Shown: positions 10,780-23,589, counted from the stretch's first letter. The stretch: 64,000 bases of DNA from Gambelia wislizenii (GCA_030847615.1 JAUMIR010000002.1:194725809-194789808), one strand, 5' to 3'. Notes: generated by a model from the sequence alone, not told the origin. Made by a program: numbers and translations.

Positions 10780-10900
10780 GAGTCTAAAGAACATTTAAAA
10801 TAAAGCACAGGGACCTTGGAGCTGCTTGTTGACAATTAATTAGTATATGCAAATTTTATGCAAATCCCTACCATCTTTTGTTCCCTTTCAAAAGAGATGC
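10780..10900. promoter_or_regulatory. AT-rich non-repeat segment with two octamer motifs
   Basis: ATGCAAAT occurs at 10847-10854 and again at 10858-10865, an 11-base start-to-start distance (about one helical turn), just after CAATTAATTAG. Octamers bind POU factors and TAATTA binds homeodomain factors (established knowledge). That this is an enhancer is inference. Confidence 0.3.
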
Positions 10901-11387
10901 ACTTTCTCATCATGGGTGATAAATTTCTCTCTTACTCCCCTCCTTTTTTTGCAAGGCAGAAGTGGCCACCCTATCTCTAATTTAGTTCTAAGTCATCCAT
11001 GATAGGTGGGCTCTGAATGTGGTTGCCAAATAGCTAAAGGAAAATCAAACAGCCCAGCCTGCTTTCAGGTAGTGTCAGCTACCCAGAAATCAAAGGTTTT
11101 CATGCCAGGCTAATTGATGCAGATCAGACAGCGAAGAGACAGTTACAGTAGGGTTTGGTTCCTGTAGCTCCATACCTGATTATCCAGGTCCATGATAAAA
11201 GACCCGTCTTAAGTTGTCTCCCTACTGCCACAAGAAGAGCTTGGGAAAGCAACCATGCTGGCTGAAATAATCTAGGTGCTGTAGTCCAAACTGTTTTCCC
11301 CCCACAAGCTCTGGTCAGGAGGAGTCATGTTTGCTTTTCCTGCTTACTGCTTTTGGCTCTGTAAAGATGAAGACAAGGGGCCCTTTC

Positions 11388-11610
11388 CCACTACACAGTC
11401 ATAGCACTATGGTTGCACTTTAACTGCCATATGCTTACATGCTGTGGAAACCTCCTGGGGTTTGTAGTTTGGTCAGAGGGTCTAGAGGAGCTCCCTGGCT
11501 GAGAATTCAAAAGGCCCCTCCCTCCACTGCCAATCCCAGGAATCCATAGGATGTTGGAATGGCAGTTAAAGTGGAATCATAGTGCTATAATTGTGTAGTA
11601 TAAAATGGAC
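11388..11610. repeat. hAT-like MITE
   Basis: The left arm CATAGCACTATGGTTGCACT and the right arm GTGGAATCATAGTGCTATAA are inverted copies. The middle contains GGGGTTTGTAGTTTGGTCAG. Confidence 0.75.
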
Positions 11611-13019
11611 CCCGATTCTCCCAACCTGGTGCCATCCAGATGTGTTGGATTTGGACTACAATGCCCACCATCTCCAGCCAGCTAGCTAGGCCAATGGCTC
11701 TCTCTGAAACCAGTGGCTGAATGAAAGCTTTTGAGAGTGATTCCTTGTTGATAAAATAAGCAAGAGCGATGACTGTGTGCCATGTACTGTTGAGGAGCAA
11801 AGGTCCTAGGTAATAGTTCTTTGGATCAGCCTGATTATTACTCTGTTGTTTGTTTACCACATTTCCCCAGCTGTCCTGCCATCTATCTTCCTTTCTCAAT
11901 GGGCAAACACCAACACCTCAAACCCAATCTCCCCGTTCAGAGGGAAAATATACACATAAGCCCTTCTTTTCTCTCCCGTTCTTGCCGTCCTTTTATTTGT
12001 TGCTCTTTCTATTCCATTGAGCCCATGGCTGGCACAAATCCATCTTGGCAACAACCGGCTTTCACTTGCTAATCATTCTAAATATTGAAAATCAACGCCT
12101 AGAATAAACAGCTCTGCAATGGGGCCCAGTCTTTGCTTAGTTTGGAAATGCTAATCTGTCCCGCCTTTGTTTCCTCCTGTGGATTTGATGCCTTGCCTTC
12201 TGAGCAGGTCACAGCTGATGGTTCCCCAACCCCCCCCCCATTTTCATTTTTTTTTCTCACCCTGAAAATTCAGCCCCTTCTAACATTACTTTCTAGGGTG
12301 GGAAAAAATAAGGAATGGCACTGGGGATCAGAAGAGTTGGACTCATGTTGCATAGTAATGAAGAAACAACCTCCAAAGTTTAGGACACACAGCTTCCCAT
12401 GTGGATAAGACTCCAGAAGTTCAAATACGTTGTTCAAATGCCCCTTTGCTCTGAGACTTCATGGGAATTGGCTTTTGGGGTGGGGGCTGCGGACGTGGGG
12501 GGAGTAGTTATGCTTGTTCTCTTTAGCTGGATATCGTAAAGGCAGTGGGTGTCTTGAGACACAATTCTAATCCAGGATCAAATGGGCATATTTTTTTTTT
12601 TTGGAAGCTCAATGGCTTCATTATCCATTTTTTCTTCCTCATCTAATTTTGGTTTGCATTGGGTATTCTAGTGCTGCCCCCTGGGACTAAGGTAAGATTC
12701 ACTGCACAAGAATTACTTTCATACGTGAGGCTAAAGACCACTTCATTGAAGCTTGGAAAAATTCATTGTTTGGACAGTGATAATGCTGGCTGGGGAATTA
12801 TAGGAGCTGTAGTCCAAAAAAGGTAGTGTTCAAACATCTGTATTTCCCACGTTATGCAAGAACAAACCCAGCAAGTATACAATTAACAGAAAACTGTGGA
12901 AGTCCTATAAGTGTACTGTATCTGTAGTATACATACAGAAAGCCATTAGGAAAGCTGATCCAATGGTCTGGCTTGGTATAAGGCATTTTTCTCCTGTCTT
13001 AATACAACCTTCAATGAAA
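11611..13019. other. unassigned intergenic stretch
   Basis: No gene was recognised. Around 11800-12200 no repeat was identified, and the segment contains FOX-like TGTTTAC (TTTGTTTACC). Short homopolymer runs sit near 12235 and 12590. Conservation testing would be needed to say more. Confidence 0.35.
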
Positions 13020-14875
13020 CTTTCATTTGATCCCTCCTCCCTAGGTAACTATCGGCCAGTCTCTAATCTCCCCTTTCTAAGTAAGGTCCTAGAGTGAGTT
13101 ATGGCAACACAACTCCAGGCTTTCTTGGATGAAATGGATTACCTGGACCCATACCAATCTGGGTTCAGCCCTGGTTATGGGACAGAAACAGCCTTGGTCG
13201 CCTTGGTGGATGACCTACACTGGGAGTTGGACAGGGGGAGTGGGTCCCTATAGATCCTCCTGGATCTTTCAGCAGCATGGTATCCTTCTGTCTGACTGAT
13301 ATGGGACTTGGGGGCATAGCTTCACAGTGGTTCTGGTCTTTCTAGGCTGAACGCTCCCAGAGGATGGTGCTGGGGGACTGTTGTTCAGCCTTTTGGCCAT
13401 TAGCCTGTGGGGTTCCACAGGGGCCAATTCTGTCCCCTGTGCTTTTCAGCATCTGCATGAAGCTGCTGGAAGAGGTCATTCAAGCTTTGGGGTTGTGTGT
13501 GATCAGTATGCTGGTGATACTCAGCTCTGTCTCTCCTTTACAACTGATTCTAAAGAGGCTGTGGTAATACTGAATCATCTGGATGCAGCAAAGGACTGGA
13601 TGTGGGAGGCTAGGGTGAGGCTTAATCCAAACAAGATAGAAGCACTGCTGATCAGTAGGAAAACCAACCTGAGATTGGGACTCCAGCCTATTCTGGGGTT
13701 GTTCTCCCTCTGAAAGTTCAGGTTTGTAGCTTGGGGGTGCTCTTGGACTCAGCACTGTTCCTGGAAGGACAGGTTGCTGCACTGAACAGGAGCACCTCTG
13801 CTCAGCTTCACCTGGTGCACCAGCTGCACCCTTTCTTGGGGAAGGCAGAGCTGGCCACAGTGGTTCATGCCTTTAGTTACCTCTCAATTAGACTACTGTA
13901 ATGGACCTTGAAAAGTGTTCAGAAGCTGCAGCTAGTGCAAAATTCAGCAGCCAGTCTGGTATCTGGTGCATTTTAGAGACAATACAGTTGGCTCTCTGTA
14001 TCCACAGATTTGGCATCCACGGATTCTACCCTCCATGGCTTGAAAATATTAAAAAAAATTCCAAGAAGCAAACCTTGATTTTGCCATTTTATATAAAGGA
14101 CACCATTTTACTGTGCCATTGTATATAATGGGACTTGAGCATCAACAGATTTTGGTATCCACGGGGGTGATGGGGGTGGTGTCCTGAATTAACCTCCAGT
14201 GTTACAATTCTATGATTCTATGGATACCAAGGGCTCACTGTATAACATCATTCCTGCAAGAACTGCACTGGCTTCCAATTTGCTTCTGAGCTCTAGTCAA
14301 GGTGCTGGCGTTGATCTACAAAGACCTAAATGACTTGGGGCCAAGATATCTGAAAGACCGCCTCCCCCCATATGAGTCTATAGAACTTTGAGATCTTCAG
14401 AAGAGGTCCTGTTGTGTCTCCCAACACCTTGTGAAGTTAGGTTAGTGAGTACATTCAGTGGTGGCACTAGGGGTGTGTGGAGAGGCCAAATCACACCAGG
14501 TGACACCATTGGTGGAAGGGTTGACACCAGCCTTAGTGATGCCACAAGGTACATGTAACAGGGCTTTCTCTGTAGCAGCGTCTCAACTGTGGAAGTCCCT
14601 ACCCGAGGAAGTTAGGCTGCCCTCATTTCTTTTAAGCTTCTGGTAGGCAGACAACAGTGCTGTTCTGCATGGCATTCAGTGTTTGAAACTGCTGTTTTAC
14701 CTGTTTCAAAACTGGATTCTAGGATTGTTTTTAGACTGCTTATATAAGGTTTAAAAGAGTATTTTAATGTGTTTTAAAAATGTTTTTATCTTTGTATTGT
14801 TTTCATTGGTTTTTGTTCACCACCTTGGGAGCCCTTGTGGGCCGGGAGGCAATACAGAAGTACTTTAAATAAACA
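13020..14875 (+). mobile_element. L2-like LINE fragment (reverse transcriptase remnant and 3' end)
   Basis: The + strand reads NYRPVSNLPFLSKVLE, then FLDEMDYLDPYQSGF and TETALVALVDDL. These are the conserved early motifs of a vertebrate L2/CR1-group reverse transcriptase, broken by stops and frameshifts. Later it reads a VPQGPILSPVLFSI motif and KLQLVQNSAASLVSG. The tail runs to about 14870, ending in an (ACAA)n tract. A Tigger-like MITE sits inside it. It is a dead copy. Confidence 0.8.
13983..14242. repeat. Tigger-like MITE inserted in the LINE
   Basis: It starts TACAGTTGGCTCTCTGTATC and ends CCAAGGGCTCACTGTA, bounded by TA. The LINE reading (KLQLVQNSAAS...) resumes on the other side, so the MITE is younger than the LINE. 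Confidence 0.75.
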
Positions 14876-14942
14876 GACAAACAAACAAACAAACAAACAA
14901 ATAACTGAAGAGGCACTTTGCCATTCTTGTGCATATTCTTAA

Positions 14943-15085
14943 AGCAGATGTAGGCAACTGTGGCCTTCTAGACGGTTTTGGCCTACAAATCCCATAGCAA
15001 ATCATAGCAAACATGACCAATGGTAAGGGATTGTGGGAACTGCTGTCCAAAAATATCTGAAGGGCCATAATTGCCCATCTCTGTC
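14943..15085. repeat. short palindromic dispersed repeat ('CTACAAATCCCA')
   Basis: GGCCTTCTAGACGGTTTTGG and CTACAAATCCCATAGCAAAT mirror GGGATTGTGGGAACTGCTGT and ATCTGAAGGGCCATAATTGC. Similar palindromes of about 130 bp recur at 19330, 21825, 23590-24020, 24950, 25140, 35730, 51225 and 53660. Confidence 0.6.
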
Positions 15086-15646
15086 CTAAAGGATGTAAGT
15101 GATCCTTATAGTGGCCTGCACTGAAACTGTGGTCCTTATATCACATCGTTGTCCCAAGACTTATCACATGGTGTTGTGGTTCTCCTGATGCTATTGTGCT
15201 GTACAGTGGTTGGGAATGTGATTTTTTTCATGCTGAAAACAATACATTAATTACCCACTTTCCCACTATGATTCAGTAGCCAGTTTGAGTGCAGATGTCT
15301 CATTCCACTTCATTGTGAGATCGACCAATTAATGGATGTGGTGTGAATGTTGTCTGGTTGTCCCTCCCTTGGGGATTCCCAAGGAAATCTTCAGCAGGGA
15401 AACCTCAGACTACTTCTGGTACCAGGGCAGGAGGACAAGACTTCTCAAGAAAATAACTGTGTTTTCTGTGGTCCACACTCCTGAAACCCTTTTCAGATTT
15501 TTGCTAATTTTTTATATAAATGCTTTGCTGTTATAGTGCAATAATGCTGTGATCCTGACCTATTCGGAAACTTTTACTACATGGGAATGTTTTCCAAGGA
15601 AGATTTCTTCACTGTTTCCCTGTGGTACCACACACCACAGTGTTAC

Positions 15647-15648
15647 TT

Positions 15649-15684
<36 letters not shown>
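15647..15684. repeat. (TA)n microsatellite
   Basis: A run of alternating T and A flanked by TTTAAA on each side. Confidence 0.95.
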
Positions 15685-15686
<2 letters not shown>

Positions 15687-15990
15687 AAAGGTAAGAGTGT
15701 AATCATGCTATGATATACTCTAATAGTGTTATTACAGCTTAATGAGTACAAATGAAGTGGTTCTTTGAACAGGACAACCTGAAACAACTGACTAGCATGA
15801 TAAGCACTTTTTTCCCCAGAGGATAAAGATATCAACAATCATGGTGGATGGTGTGGTTCATTTCTCTTCCTGTGTGAGATCTGAGCAGTGATGGACGCAC
15901 TGTAATGATGTCATGCTGTAATAGTGTTATTACATCTTAATGAGTATGAGTAAAGTAGTTTTGAACAGGACAACCTGAAACAACCGCCTA

Positions 15991-16090
15991 GAATCATCAG
16001 ATCATAGAGTTGGAAGAGATCACAAGGGCCATCTAGTCCAAGCCCCTGCCATGTAGGAATACCCAATCAAAGCACTCCTGACAGATGTAC
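15991..16090 (-). mobile_element. CR1 3' tail
   Basis: AGAATCATCAGATCATAGAG, then GGCCATCTAGTCCAAGCCCC and CCAATCAAAGCACTCCTGAC match the complement of the CR1 3' tail. Confidence 0.75.
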
Positions 16091-16252
16091 TCACTAGTGT
16101 GATAAACACTTGTTTTTCACAGGAGAAAGACATAAAAAATGGTGGGGGTCATGTGGTCTGTCTCTCTTCCTGTGCCACCTCTTGTGATGAGAGATTTGTA
16201 CAGTGATGATTGTGCTGTAATGATTTTGTGCCATGATAGTGTTATTATGACT

Positions 16253-16253
16253 A

Positions 16254-16311
<58 letters not shown>

Positions 16312-16321
16312 TACACACACT
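16253..16321. repeat. compound (TG)n(TA)n(CA)n microsatellite
   Basis: TG repeats run into TA repeats and then CA repeats, so the tract is self-complementary and could form a cruciform. Open frames rich in Tyr-Ile and Cys-Val on both strands are artefacts of it. Confidence 0.95.
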
Positions 16322-16711
16322 AGCTGGACCCGCCATACCATACGCCATTAAAAAACTCCCCCCAAAATGCCCAGGAGACCTCATGACAACGCTTTGAGGT
16401 TTAAGTCGCCCCCACCACTGCTTGTCCTGTCCTCCAACACTGCTCGTCTTGCCTCCCCCAATGCTGCTCGTCCAAATTCATCCCCCCTGCTGCCGAATGT
16501 CCCTGGCCGCTGAACTGCCCACCACCCCCTGCACTCCGGCACACACCACATCCACCCCCATACTACTCCCTCTCCCTCCCCAGCCGCCATGTTTGAAATC
16601 TACATGGTCCCGTCCCCAGTGCGCTGGTTGGCTGCCCAACAGACCTGTGATTGGCTGGTCAGTTCCCTAAGCAGCCAATCAGCACACTGGAAATGGCAAC
16701 ATACCCAAGAG

Positions 16712-16712
<1 letters not shown>

Positions 16713-16752
<40 letters not shown>
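16713..16752. repeat. (TA)n microsatellite
   Basis: Pure TA alternation after AGAGAATTA. Confidence 0.95.
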
Positions 16753-16754
<2 letters not shown>

Positions 16755-17963
16755 CTGTATATATACAAACCAGTCAAGGAGTACAAGGTGGGACAAATGG
16801 GGTGGTGATAACAGCATTAGTGCAGATGAAAAAACAAGTCATGCTATTACAGTGCAAATGTGGTGCAGATGTGATACACAGTGCCAACAGTCAGCTATCA
16901 TTGCAAGTGCAGCAGAAGCAGTTTTCAAATGGTATAACCTGGCATAACAGCATGCTGTGATGACGACCTGTATGTTCCTCTTGGCCTGCAACAAATAGTT
17001 CATTTATCTTTGTGTTCCATTATCAGACACTGACAAAATTCTCACAGAGCCCAAATAATATCAGACACTGAAAGTGTAATTGCTGCATATATCTACTCAG
17101 AAATAAATCTGAAAGTATAGAAGAGTAAGTTTAAGTATAAGTACAAATATAAATGTTCTTATCAACATACAAATAAACAATCAGCAAAAGAATCAAAGTG
17201 AAACTTAAGAAAAAGATAAAAGCATGCTACCGATGGGATAGATAAACATAGAGATATGACAATTAAGAAGGGGAGGTTGTTTATCTAGTAAATATCATAA
17301 CTTGATAAAGAGTAGGAACTAGAATTGTGTTTGTTTGTCTGTAATTGTTGGAGTTATTGTCTTTTTTGTCTGTATGTATTTTATCTTATGATGATAATCT
17401 CTCTATATATCAATGTATATATATATATAATTGTCTTGGGTATGTTGTTGTTTTCAGTGTGCTGATTGGCTGCTTAGGCACTCCTTGGCTGGCCAATCAG
17501 CTCTCAGCAGCACCTCCTTGGCCTACAATCATTGCCGAGCTGCGGCCTTGCCCGGTGGAATAGGGGGTAACATCATCGCCCTGCAGCCACTGTCGCTAAG
17601 ATTCAGCCTTCCCAGGCCAAACGGGGGAGGGAGGTCATGGCCTTGCCACCGCTGAGTGAACTTAGCAGCGGAAGTGGGAATGGCGGTAGTGGGAGCCCAC
17701 TGCTGCTGCTCCAACTAGCTATACCCAACATAGTATAAGCCAGTGGTGTATTGAGGGTGAGTTGCTCTGTTGACCTCCCCCGGTTCCATCACTGCTAGTT
17801 GACTGTGAACCCACATAGTCAACTGGTGGCAGTGGCAGGACGCTGCTGTTGCCACTCCAACAGGACCCATGTAGTTAATTTGCAGGGGCAGCAGGGGCAG
17901 GTCAACAGAACAACTCACCCTCAACGCATCACTGATGTATGTTACATCAGGTCCAGCTAGTTT
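16753..17963. other. unassigned stretch
   Basis: No gene was recognised. The stretch 17450-17730 is GC-rich and related in wording (TGATTGGCTG, CCAATCAGC) to 16610-16690, suggesting a repeat I cannot name. GGTCCAGCTAG at about 17950 is the reverse complement of TAGCTGGACC near 16320, so 16320-17960 may be one element or two inverted ends. Confidence 0.4.
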
Positions 17964-17994
17964 TATTGTAATAATAATAATAATAATAATAATA
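17964..17994. repeat. (AAT)n microsatellite
   Basis: A run of AAT triplets. Confidence 0.95.
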
Positions 17995-18124
17995 TCTGAT
18001 AAATTCAGTGTGTTTTAATCCTAGGCAAGTATGTGTGGTATTACAGCCCCAAAGGCCCATTTTGGTTATATTAAATGGGCAATGGGAATGGAAAATGAAG
18101 CACATGCACAAGTAAGGTTGATGG

Positions 18125-18330
18125 CATAGAATCATAGAATCATAGAATTGTAGAGATGGAAGAGACCACGAGGGCCATCCAGTCCAACCCCCTGCCATGC
18201 AGGAATACACAATCAAGGCATCCCTGACAGATGGCCATCCAGCCTTCTTTTGGTATCCATGGATTCTGGTATCCATGGGGTGGGGTGGGGGTCATGGAAC
18301 TAAACTCCAGCAGATACCAAGGGCCACCTG
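18125..18330 (-). mobile_element. CR1 3' tail joined to a Tigger-like MITE fragment
   Basis: Bases 18125-18243 match the complement of the CR1 tail (GAATCATAGAATTGTAGAGA, GGGCCATCCAGTCCAACCCC). From 18247 the text changes to TGGTATCCATGGATTCTGGT and GATACCAAGGGCC, which belong to the Tigger-like family. Confidence 0.65.
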
Positions 18331-18617
18331 CACTTCTGAAACAGCCCAATATAAGGAGGGTTGGGATTGGACTAGATGGCCCTTGAGGTACCTATGAGGC
18401 TATGAGAAATATGCAGATTCTGATAGATTCTTTGCTTGATTTATGCTGTTTTCAAGTGCCCTCTCTATCCAAACATCAGAATAATCTAGATATTCTTTAA
18501 CTCAGATACCTAAATTAATTTGGGCACTTAACAAATGCAACGGCAAATGCCTCTTAGTACATGTTGGTATCTTTCTCCTCTGCCTTTCATGGCAGTGTAA
18601 TCATGTGATATTAAAAG

Positions 18618-19212
18618 ATCATAGAATCATTGAGTTGGAAGAGACCACAAGGGGCATACAGTCCAGCCCCCTGCCATGCAGAAACACACAATCAAAGCAT
18701 TCCTGACAGATGGCCATCCAGCCTCTGTTTAAAGACCTCCAAGGAAGGAGACCCCACCACGCTCCGAGGCAGTGCATTCCACCTCCGAACAGCTCTGTCA
18801 GGAAGTTTAATATTTAGGTGGAATCTATTTTCCTGTAGTTTGAACCCATTGCTCCATGTCCTAGTCTCTGGAGCAGCAGAAAATAAGCTTGCCCCATCCT
18901 CAGTATGACATCCCTTCAAATATTTAAACCTGGCTATCATGTCACTCTTAAGCTTCTCTTCTCCAGGCTAAACATATGCAACTCCCTAAGCTGCTCCTCA
19001 TAGGGCATGGTTTCCAGACCTTTCACCATTTTGGTCACCCTCCTCTGGACACGTTCCAGCTTGTCAACATCCTTCTTGATCTGTGGTGCCCAGAACTGGA
19101 CACAGTATTCCAAACGAGGTTTGATCAAAGCAGAATAGAGTGGCACTATTACTTCTCTAGATTTGGATACTATACTCATATTGTTGATGATAGTATTCCT
19201 CTCCATGCTGAG
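18618..19212 (-). mobile_element. CR1 LINE 3' fragment
   Basis: The - strand reads [20 protein letters not shown] and [20 protein letters not shown], then [20 protein letters not shown] after a frame break. These are the CR1 reverse transcriptase C-terminal motifs, followed by the standard tail. Confidence 0.9.
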
Positions 19213-19329
19213 TAAAGCTTCTACTAAATCCTAACTCAAGTAGATAAAGCTGCTGAATGCCCAAGAGCAAGATGGATTAAGTTCTCGGAGTCAATTAGCA
19301 AGCATGTAGTAACTTTAAAACAGGGATGG

Positions 19330-19460
19330 GGACCATTTGGCTCTAAAATTTTTGTTGAACTCTAACTCACATCATCCCTTGCCATAAATTATGCTGGCTG
19401 GGTCTAATGGGAGTTTGAGTTGTAATCCAACAACATCTGAAGTGCCAGAGGTTCCCAAAA
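19330..19460. repeat. short palindromic dispersed repeat
   Basis: The left half TTGTTGAACTCTAACTCACA is mirrored by GGAGTTTGAGTTGTAATCCA and AACAACATCTGAAGTGCCAG. Confidence 0.55.
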
Positions 19461-19892
19461 TATCCTCAAAACCCCATTTTCTCAGCCTTCTTTTTTGTCA
19501 AAAGGGTCAAAGCCACAGCTGTAATATACAGGTACTTGTTTATCAAGCACATTGAATAAAATAGACATCCCACATCTACCCCCAGGGCAATACTTTGACC
19601 CACATTATTGCTCTCTCTGGGAACAAAAACCGCTAAGCACCTAGGCACTGGCACAATGTGTTCTCTGCAGAATCTCTGGGGTTGGAAACTTCCTACCAGG
19701 AGACGGTGCTTAATGCCAAGAATGTTTTCGATAGAGATGGCTGCCTGTCCGATAGCTGAATCTGAATACACACGCGCACCACAGCACAGGCTGTCCTCTC
19801 TTGTTCATTAGATTCCTTCAACTGCAGTTCTGAATTACATCTGAAATGGCCATAGTCCCTTTGCCTTGAAGAGTTAAGAGAAATGAAACTAT

Positions 19893-20497
19893 GGAGATTA
19901 TCAGATGCATTTAAAGTGGTGTTACAGGAATGCCAGGAGACTGCAAAAGGGCTCACTTATCAGACATCGTCGTCCCCCAACGTTATGCACCCGTTCTGCT
20001 CTTGTTCTGCCAGCGCTGCTTTTTATTGATGAGAGAAGCCATCAATAGATCCCCCCATTCCATTTCTGTCATGGATTTGCCTGCGTGTGACAAGGTGCCC
20101 CATTTCGCTGGCGAGATCCCCGAGTCAATGGGAGGTCCCTGCCAGAACACTTCCAGGTGAGATCGGGACAGCAAGGTAAGTGACACACTTTTTATGACCC
20201 TCCCTGGGTTACTTTAAAATTTTAAAGTGTGTTTTTGTGCTTGCTGTCACTTTTTTGTGGTTATTTTTATTTTTGAATTTCCTGCACTCATGTCTTCTCA
20301 CGAGAATCCGCAGGATTTCGATCCAGGAAGTGAAGGGAGCTCCGTTAGAGCTCCATTCACTCTTGGGCTGCCAGAATGATCTTAGAGAAGGTAAGTGTGG
20401 TGGGGAGGGTGACTGTGATGGGACAGGGATGGGACAGGGGCAGGAGTGGAGATTGTGGGACAGGAACACTTTTTTTCATTCCTGTCTGATAATCGCC
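19893..20497. mobile_element. about 600-bp TIR element with GGAGATTATCAGATG end
   Basis: The left end GGAGATTATCAGATGC pairs with the right end (reverse complement GGCGATTATCAGACAGG). Bases 20090-20190 are homologous in inverse orientation to 47258-47350 (CTTACCT..GCTGTCCCG). The segment just inside the right end matches 44940-45014. So this and 44922-47537 are two copies of one family. No transposase is seen, so it is non-autonomous. Confidence 0.7.
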
Positions 20498-20671
20498 TGC
20501 ATCAGCAGCACGACACTTGTGAAATATACTGTAAGTATTCAGACATAAAAAAAAAAACCCCCCACAGCACTGGGAAATGATGACATTTGGGGGCCCCCAG
20601 AAGAGTTGGAATGAAAATGATCACTGGGGCTTCTTGTCTGAGACCTAAACCAGTGCTTCTTAAGCTACCCG

Positions 20672-20702
<31 letters not shown>
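20672..20702. repeat. (TG)n microsatellite
   Basis: Alternating TG. Confidence 0.95.
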
Positions 20703-20704
<2 letters not shown>

Positions 20705-20793
20705 AAGCAATGCCATAGCTGTGTCCAATGACTACAAATGTTCTTTTCCTGGAAACTCTCTAGGAACTGGCAGGTGATACAGTGGAACAAAAT

Positions 20794-21010
20794 AGAGCTG
20801 TCCCTTCATATTCACTGGGGTTTGGTTCCAGGACCCCTGCGGATACCAAAATCCGTGAATACTCAAATCCCATAGCAAAATGGTGTCCCTTATATAAGAT
20901 GGCAAAATTAAGGTGTGCTTTTTGAATTATTATTTTTTAAATAATATTTTCAAGCCATGAATACTTAAATCTGTGGATACCAAATCCGTAGATACGGAGG
21001 GACAACTGTA
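20794..21010. repeat. Tigger-like MITE
   Basis: It starts TAGAGCTGTCCCTTCATATT and ends ACGGAGGGACAACTGTA. It is highly similar to 5115-5352 and 30149-30367. Confidence 0.85.
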
Positions 21011-22746
21011 CTATCAACATGTTCATCCAGCCCATCCCTGAATCCAAGCAACATGGAAGGTATCAGCCCTTTCCTTGGTATCAGGTGTCAGGGAGCAAGA
21101 AAATTGTCTCCAGCACAATAGTAGCACCCCAGTCCAAAGCTCCAAATGGCCTATGTCAGTACTACTGTCAGTTCCTTCATGCCCAACCCAGGTAGGCAGT
21201 TCTGGAGGATCAAGAATACTACTAGGGCCATTCACTTCTCTGCCTCAAGTACCACCATAGGGCTCTTGCTTGAATTGGTATGACACATGAAAAACTAAAT
21301 TGATCAGGATGGTCATTTGCATTACAAATGCCTCATTTGTGATGGCAGTGTTTGAATTTGTCAAATAACAAAGAGAGGATGAAAGGCAATTTAAATCTCA
21401 TGTGTAAAAATGTTGTTTTGGTCAGTAGGAAATAAGGTAAGACTGTCATTTGGTTGCAAGTCACAATGCTCTCTGCAGTCCCTCCCCCTTCTGTGACCTT
21501 ATCATGCTTCCACAATGATAGAATGTGTGAGAACAAACTCCGGAATGGCAATTGTGACAGTTTCCCATCTCTCCACATGCAATCTAATCTTGTTCATCTA
21601 CCCTCAGCCATCACCTTTAAGGGCAATCACTCTTCACCCAGAAAATCATGACCTCAAGGTTTTGAAAACAATAGGGGCAGAAAACAATTTCTTCTCTCCC
21701 AACTATGGACTATAACCGATGGAGAAGAAAAGCAGGATTTAAACTTAGAAAGACCACCAATATTACATCCTGTTTAATTCTCTATTTTATTATATATTAC
21801 TGTACATACAGGGAAGGAATTGTGCGGCCTTCCAGAGGTTGTTGAACTGCAACTCCCAGCACCCCTAGCCAGTCTGAGCTGAAGTTGCAGTTCAACAGTC
21901 TCTGAATGGTTACACAGAACCCTTCCTGTATTGCACGCAAAATGACAATGGTCCCAGGGAAAGAATGATACTTTTTTTGTATTGTTTAACCCAGCTCCTA
22001 GCTGGACTACAACTTGCATCATCTCCATCCAATATGTCTAAAGGGTGTGCTAGGAATTTCAGTTCAACACATCTGGTTGGAGAAAGCTGGCCTAGGCCAC
22101 TTCTAATGCCTGGCAGTTTTCTTAAGCTGGGGCAGTGACACAATGTGACCTATGTATGCTGGTACTGCACTGTTTCTGTTACTTCTTCTACAAACTAGCA
22201 TGGAGAAATAGAAACAGCAGACATGTGTCCAGCTGATAGTGTCTTTTCCACAGTCTCCGATAAGATTCCAAGTTAACCTCAGCTAAGTGATGTATTCTGG
22301 ATAGCAAACCATCTGCCCATAATAAAACTTTTGTGAATAAATGGATGGTGCCATTGGTAGACCACTGGAATATTTTAAGTGTGATACCTACCATCTTTCC
22401 CAGGTTTTTTTTTAGTAGTAAACATCTTAGAACTTGTGTGCATGGCCAGCGTCACTCATGTATTACTAATGGCTAAAGCAGTTGATACTCATATTTTGAT
22501 ATAATGAAGCCAAGTGACCTTTGGATATTTATGCATTCTTCCTTGTTAATGTGTCTCGTAGTGAAAGCTGCCACAGCAGAGCACTGCCTCCTGCAAACCA
22601 AGCAAATGAGGCATGCACACCTCCCAGATTCCTTTACCAGATCACTCCCCTGCATGACCCTCTATCACATACTTGCTCTTCATTGACTTCTCCAATGTAT
22701 AGAGGAACCAACACACCTACAGACCCTTCTCCAGTCCTTTGTCTAA
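21011..22746. other. unassigned stretch with two short palindromic repeats
   Basis: Palindromic repeat fragments lie at about 21825-21905 (GTTGAACTGCAACTCCCAGC ... GAAGTTGCAGTTCAACAGTC) and 22005-22090. The rest is unassigned, with no gene. Confidence 0.45.
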
Positions 22747-22998
22747 GGCTTACCACACTCTGAAGAAAATTGACAAAGCAGCTGCCTTCCCACATGATGT
22801 CGGTGTTTTTTTTGTTCCAGTCCTGTGGGGGACCGAGGTAAAACCACATCTTTTTGCTAACCAGAAAAACCCATTAGCAAAAAGACAGTTTTACCTCAGT
22901 CCCCCATGGGACCGGAATGAAATAACACCAGAAGAATGCCAGAGTCACGTGGGTAAGCAGCAAGGAAGACAGAACGTCTTGCTGTTTTTCTTCGGGTA
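22747..22998. repeat. foldback element, third copy
   Basis: The ends GGCTTACCACACTCTGAAGA and TCTTCGGGTAAGCC are inverted. Near the centre, TCTTTTTGCTAA and TTAGCAAAAAGA face each other across a spacer of about 14 bases. It matches 5495-5777 and 8281-8558. Confidence 0.75.
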
Positions 22999-23134
22999 AG
23001 CCCATTAGAAAGTATTAGATGGGGTAATATCTCCATATTCTTCAAGGCCTCCTTTGCTCATTGAATCATACTGTAAGAGTGGACCTTAGAGATCATCTAT
23101 ATAGAGATGAGATTCCTATTGTCCACAAGCAATA

Positions 23135-23330
23135 TACAGGGCCCTGGCACTATGATTCCACTTTAATCACCATGGTTTCAATTTGCAGTTTAGGGTAAGG
23201 GTCCTTTAGAATTTTCAGCCATGGAGCTCCTCTGGTGCCTCAACCAAGCTACAAACCTCAGATCCCATAGGATGCAGCCACAGCATAACACAGTGGAAGC
23301 ATTGCACTGTAATTATGTAGTGTGAAAGGG
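23135..23330. repeat. hAT-like MITE
   Basis: GGCACTATGATTCCACTTTA at the left and the inverted TGCACTGTAATTATGTAGTG at the right flank CAATTTGCAGTTTAGGGTAA. It is a diverged member of the family at 11388. Confidence 0.65.
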
Positions 23331-23589
23331 AACAGCCCTCTTTTTTCCAGCTAACAGCTATGCAGTGAAAGTAGGGATAGCTTTGCTAAAAAAGCACCAA
23401 ACAGCCAAATTATGCTGCTTGCAGTGTGGCTGGTGAAGGAGCCATCAGCAACAAGGACAGACAAGAGAATGGCATGATAGGTGAAGATCCTGTTGGCCAC
23501 AATAGCATAGCTGGTAGAAGGCATAGGGAGTTACAGCAATGCAAAAGGCAAGCGAAGCACACAGCCAGTCTCCATACTGGATGATCTAG

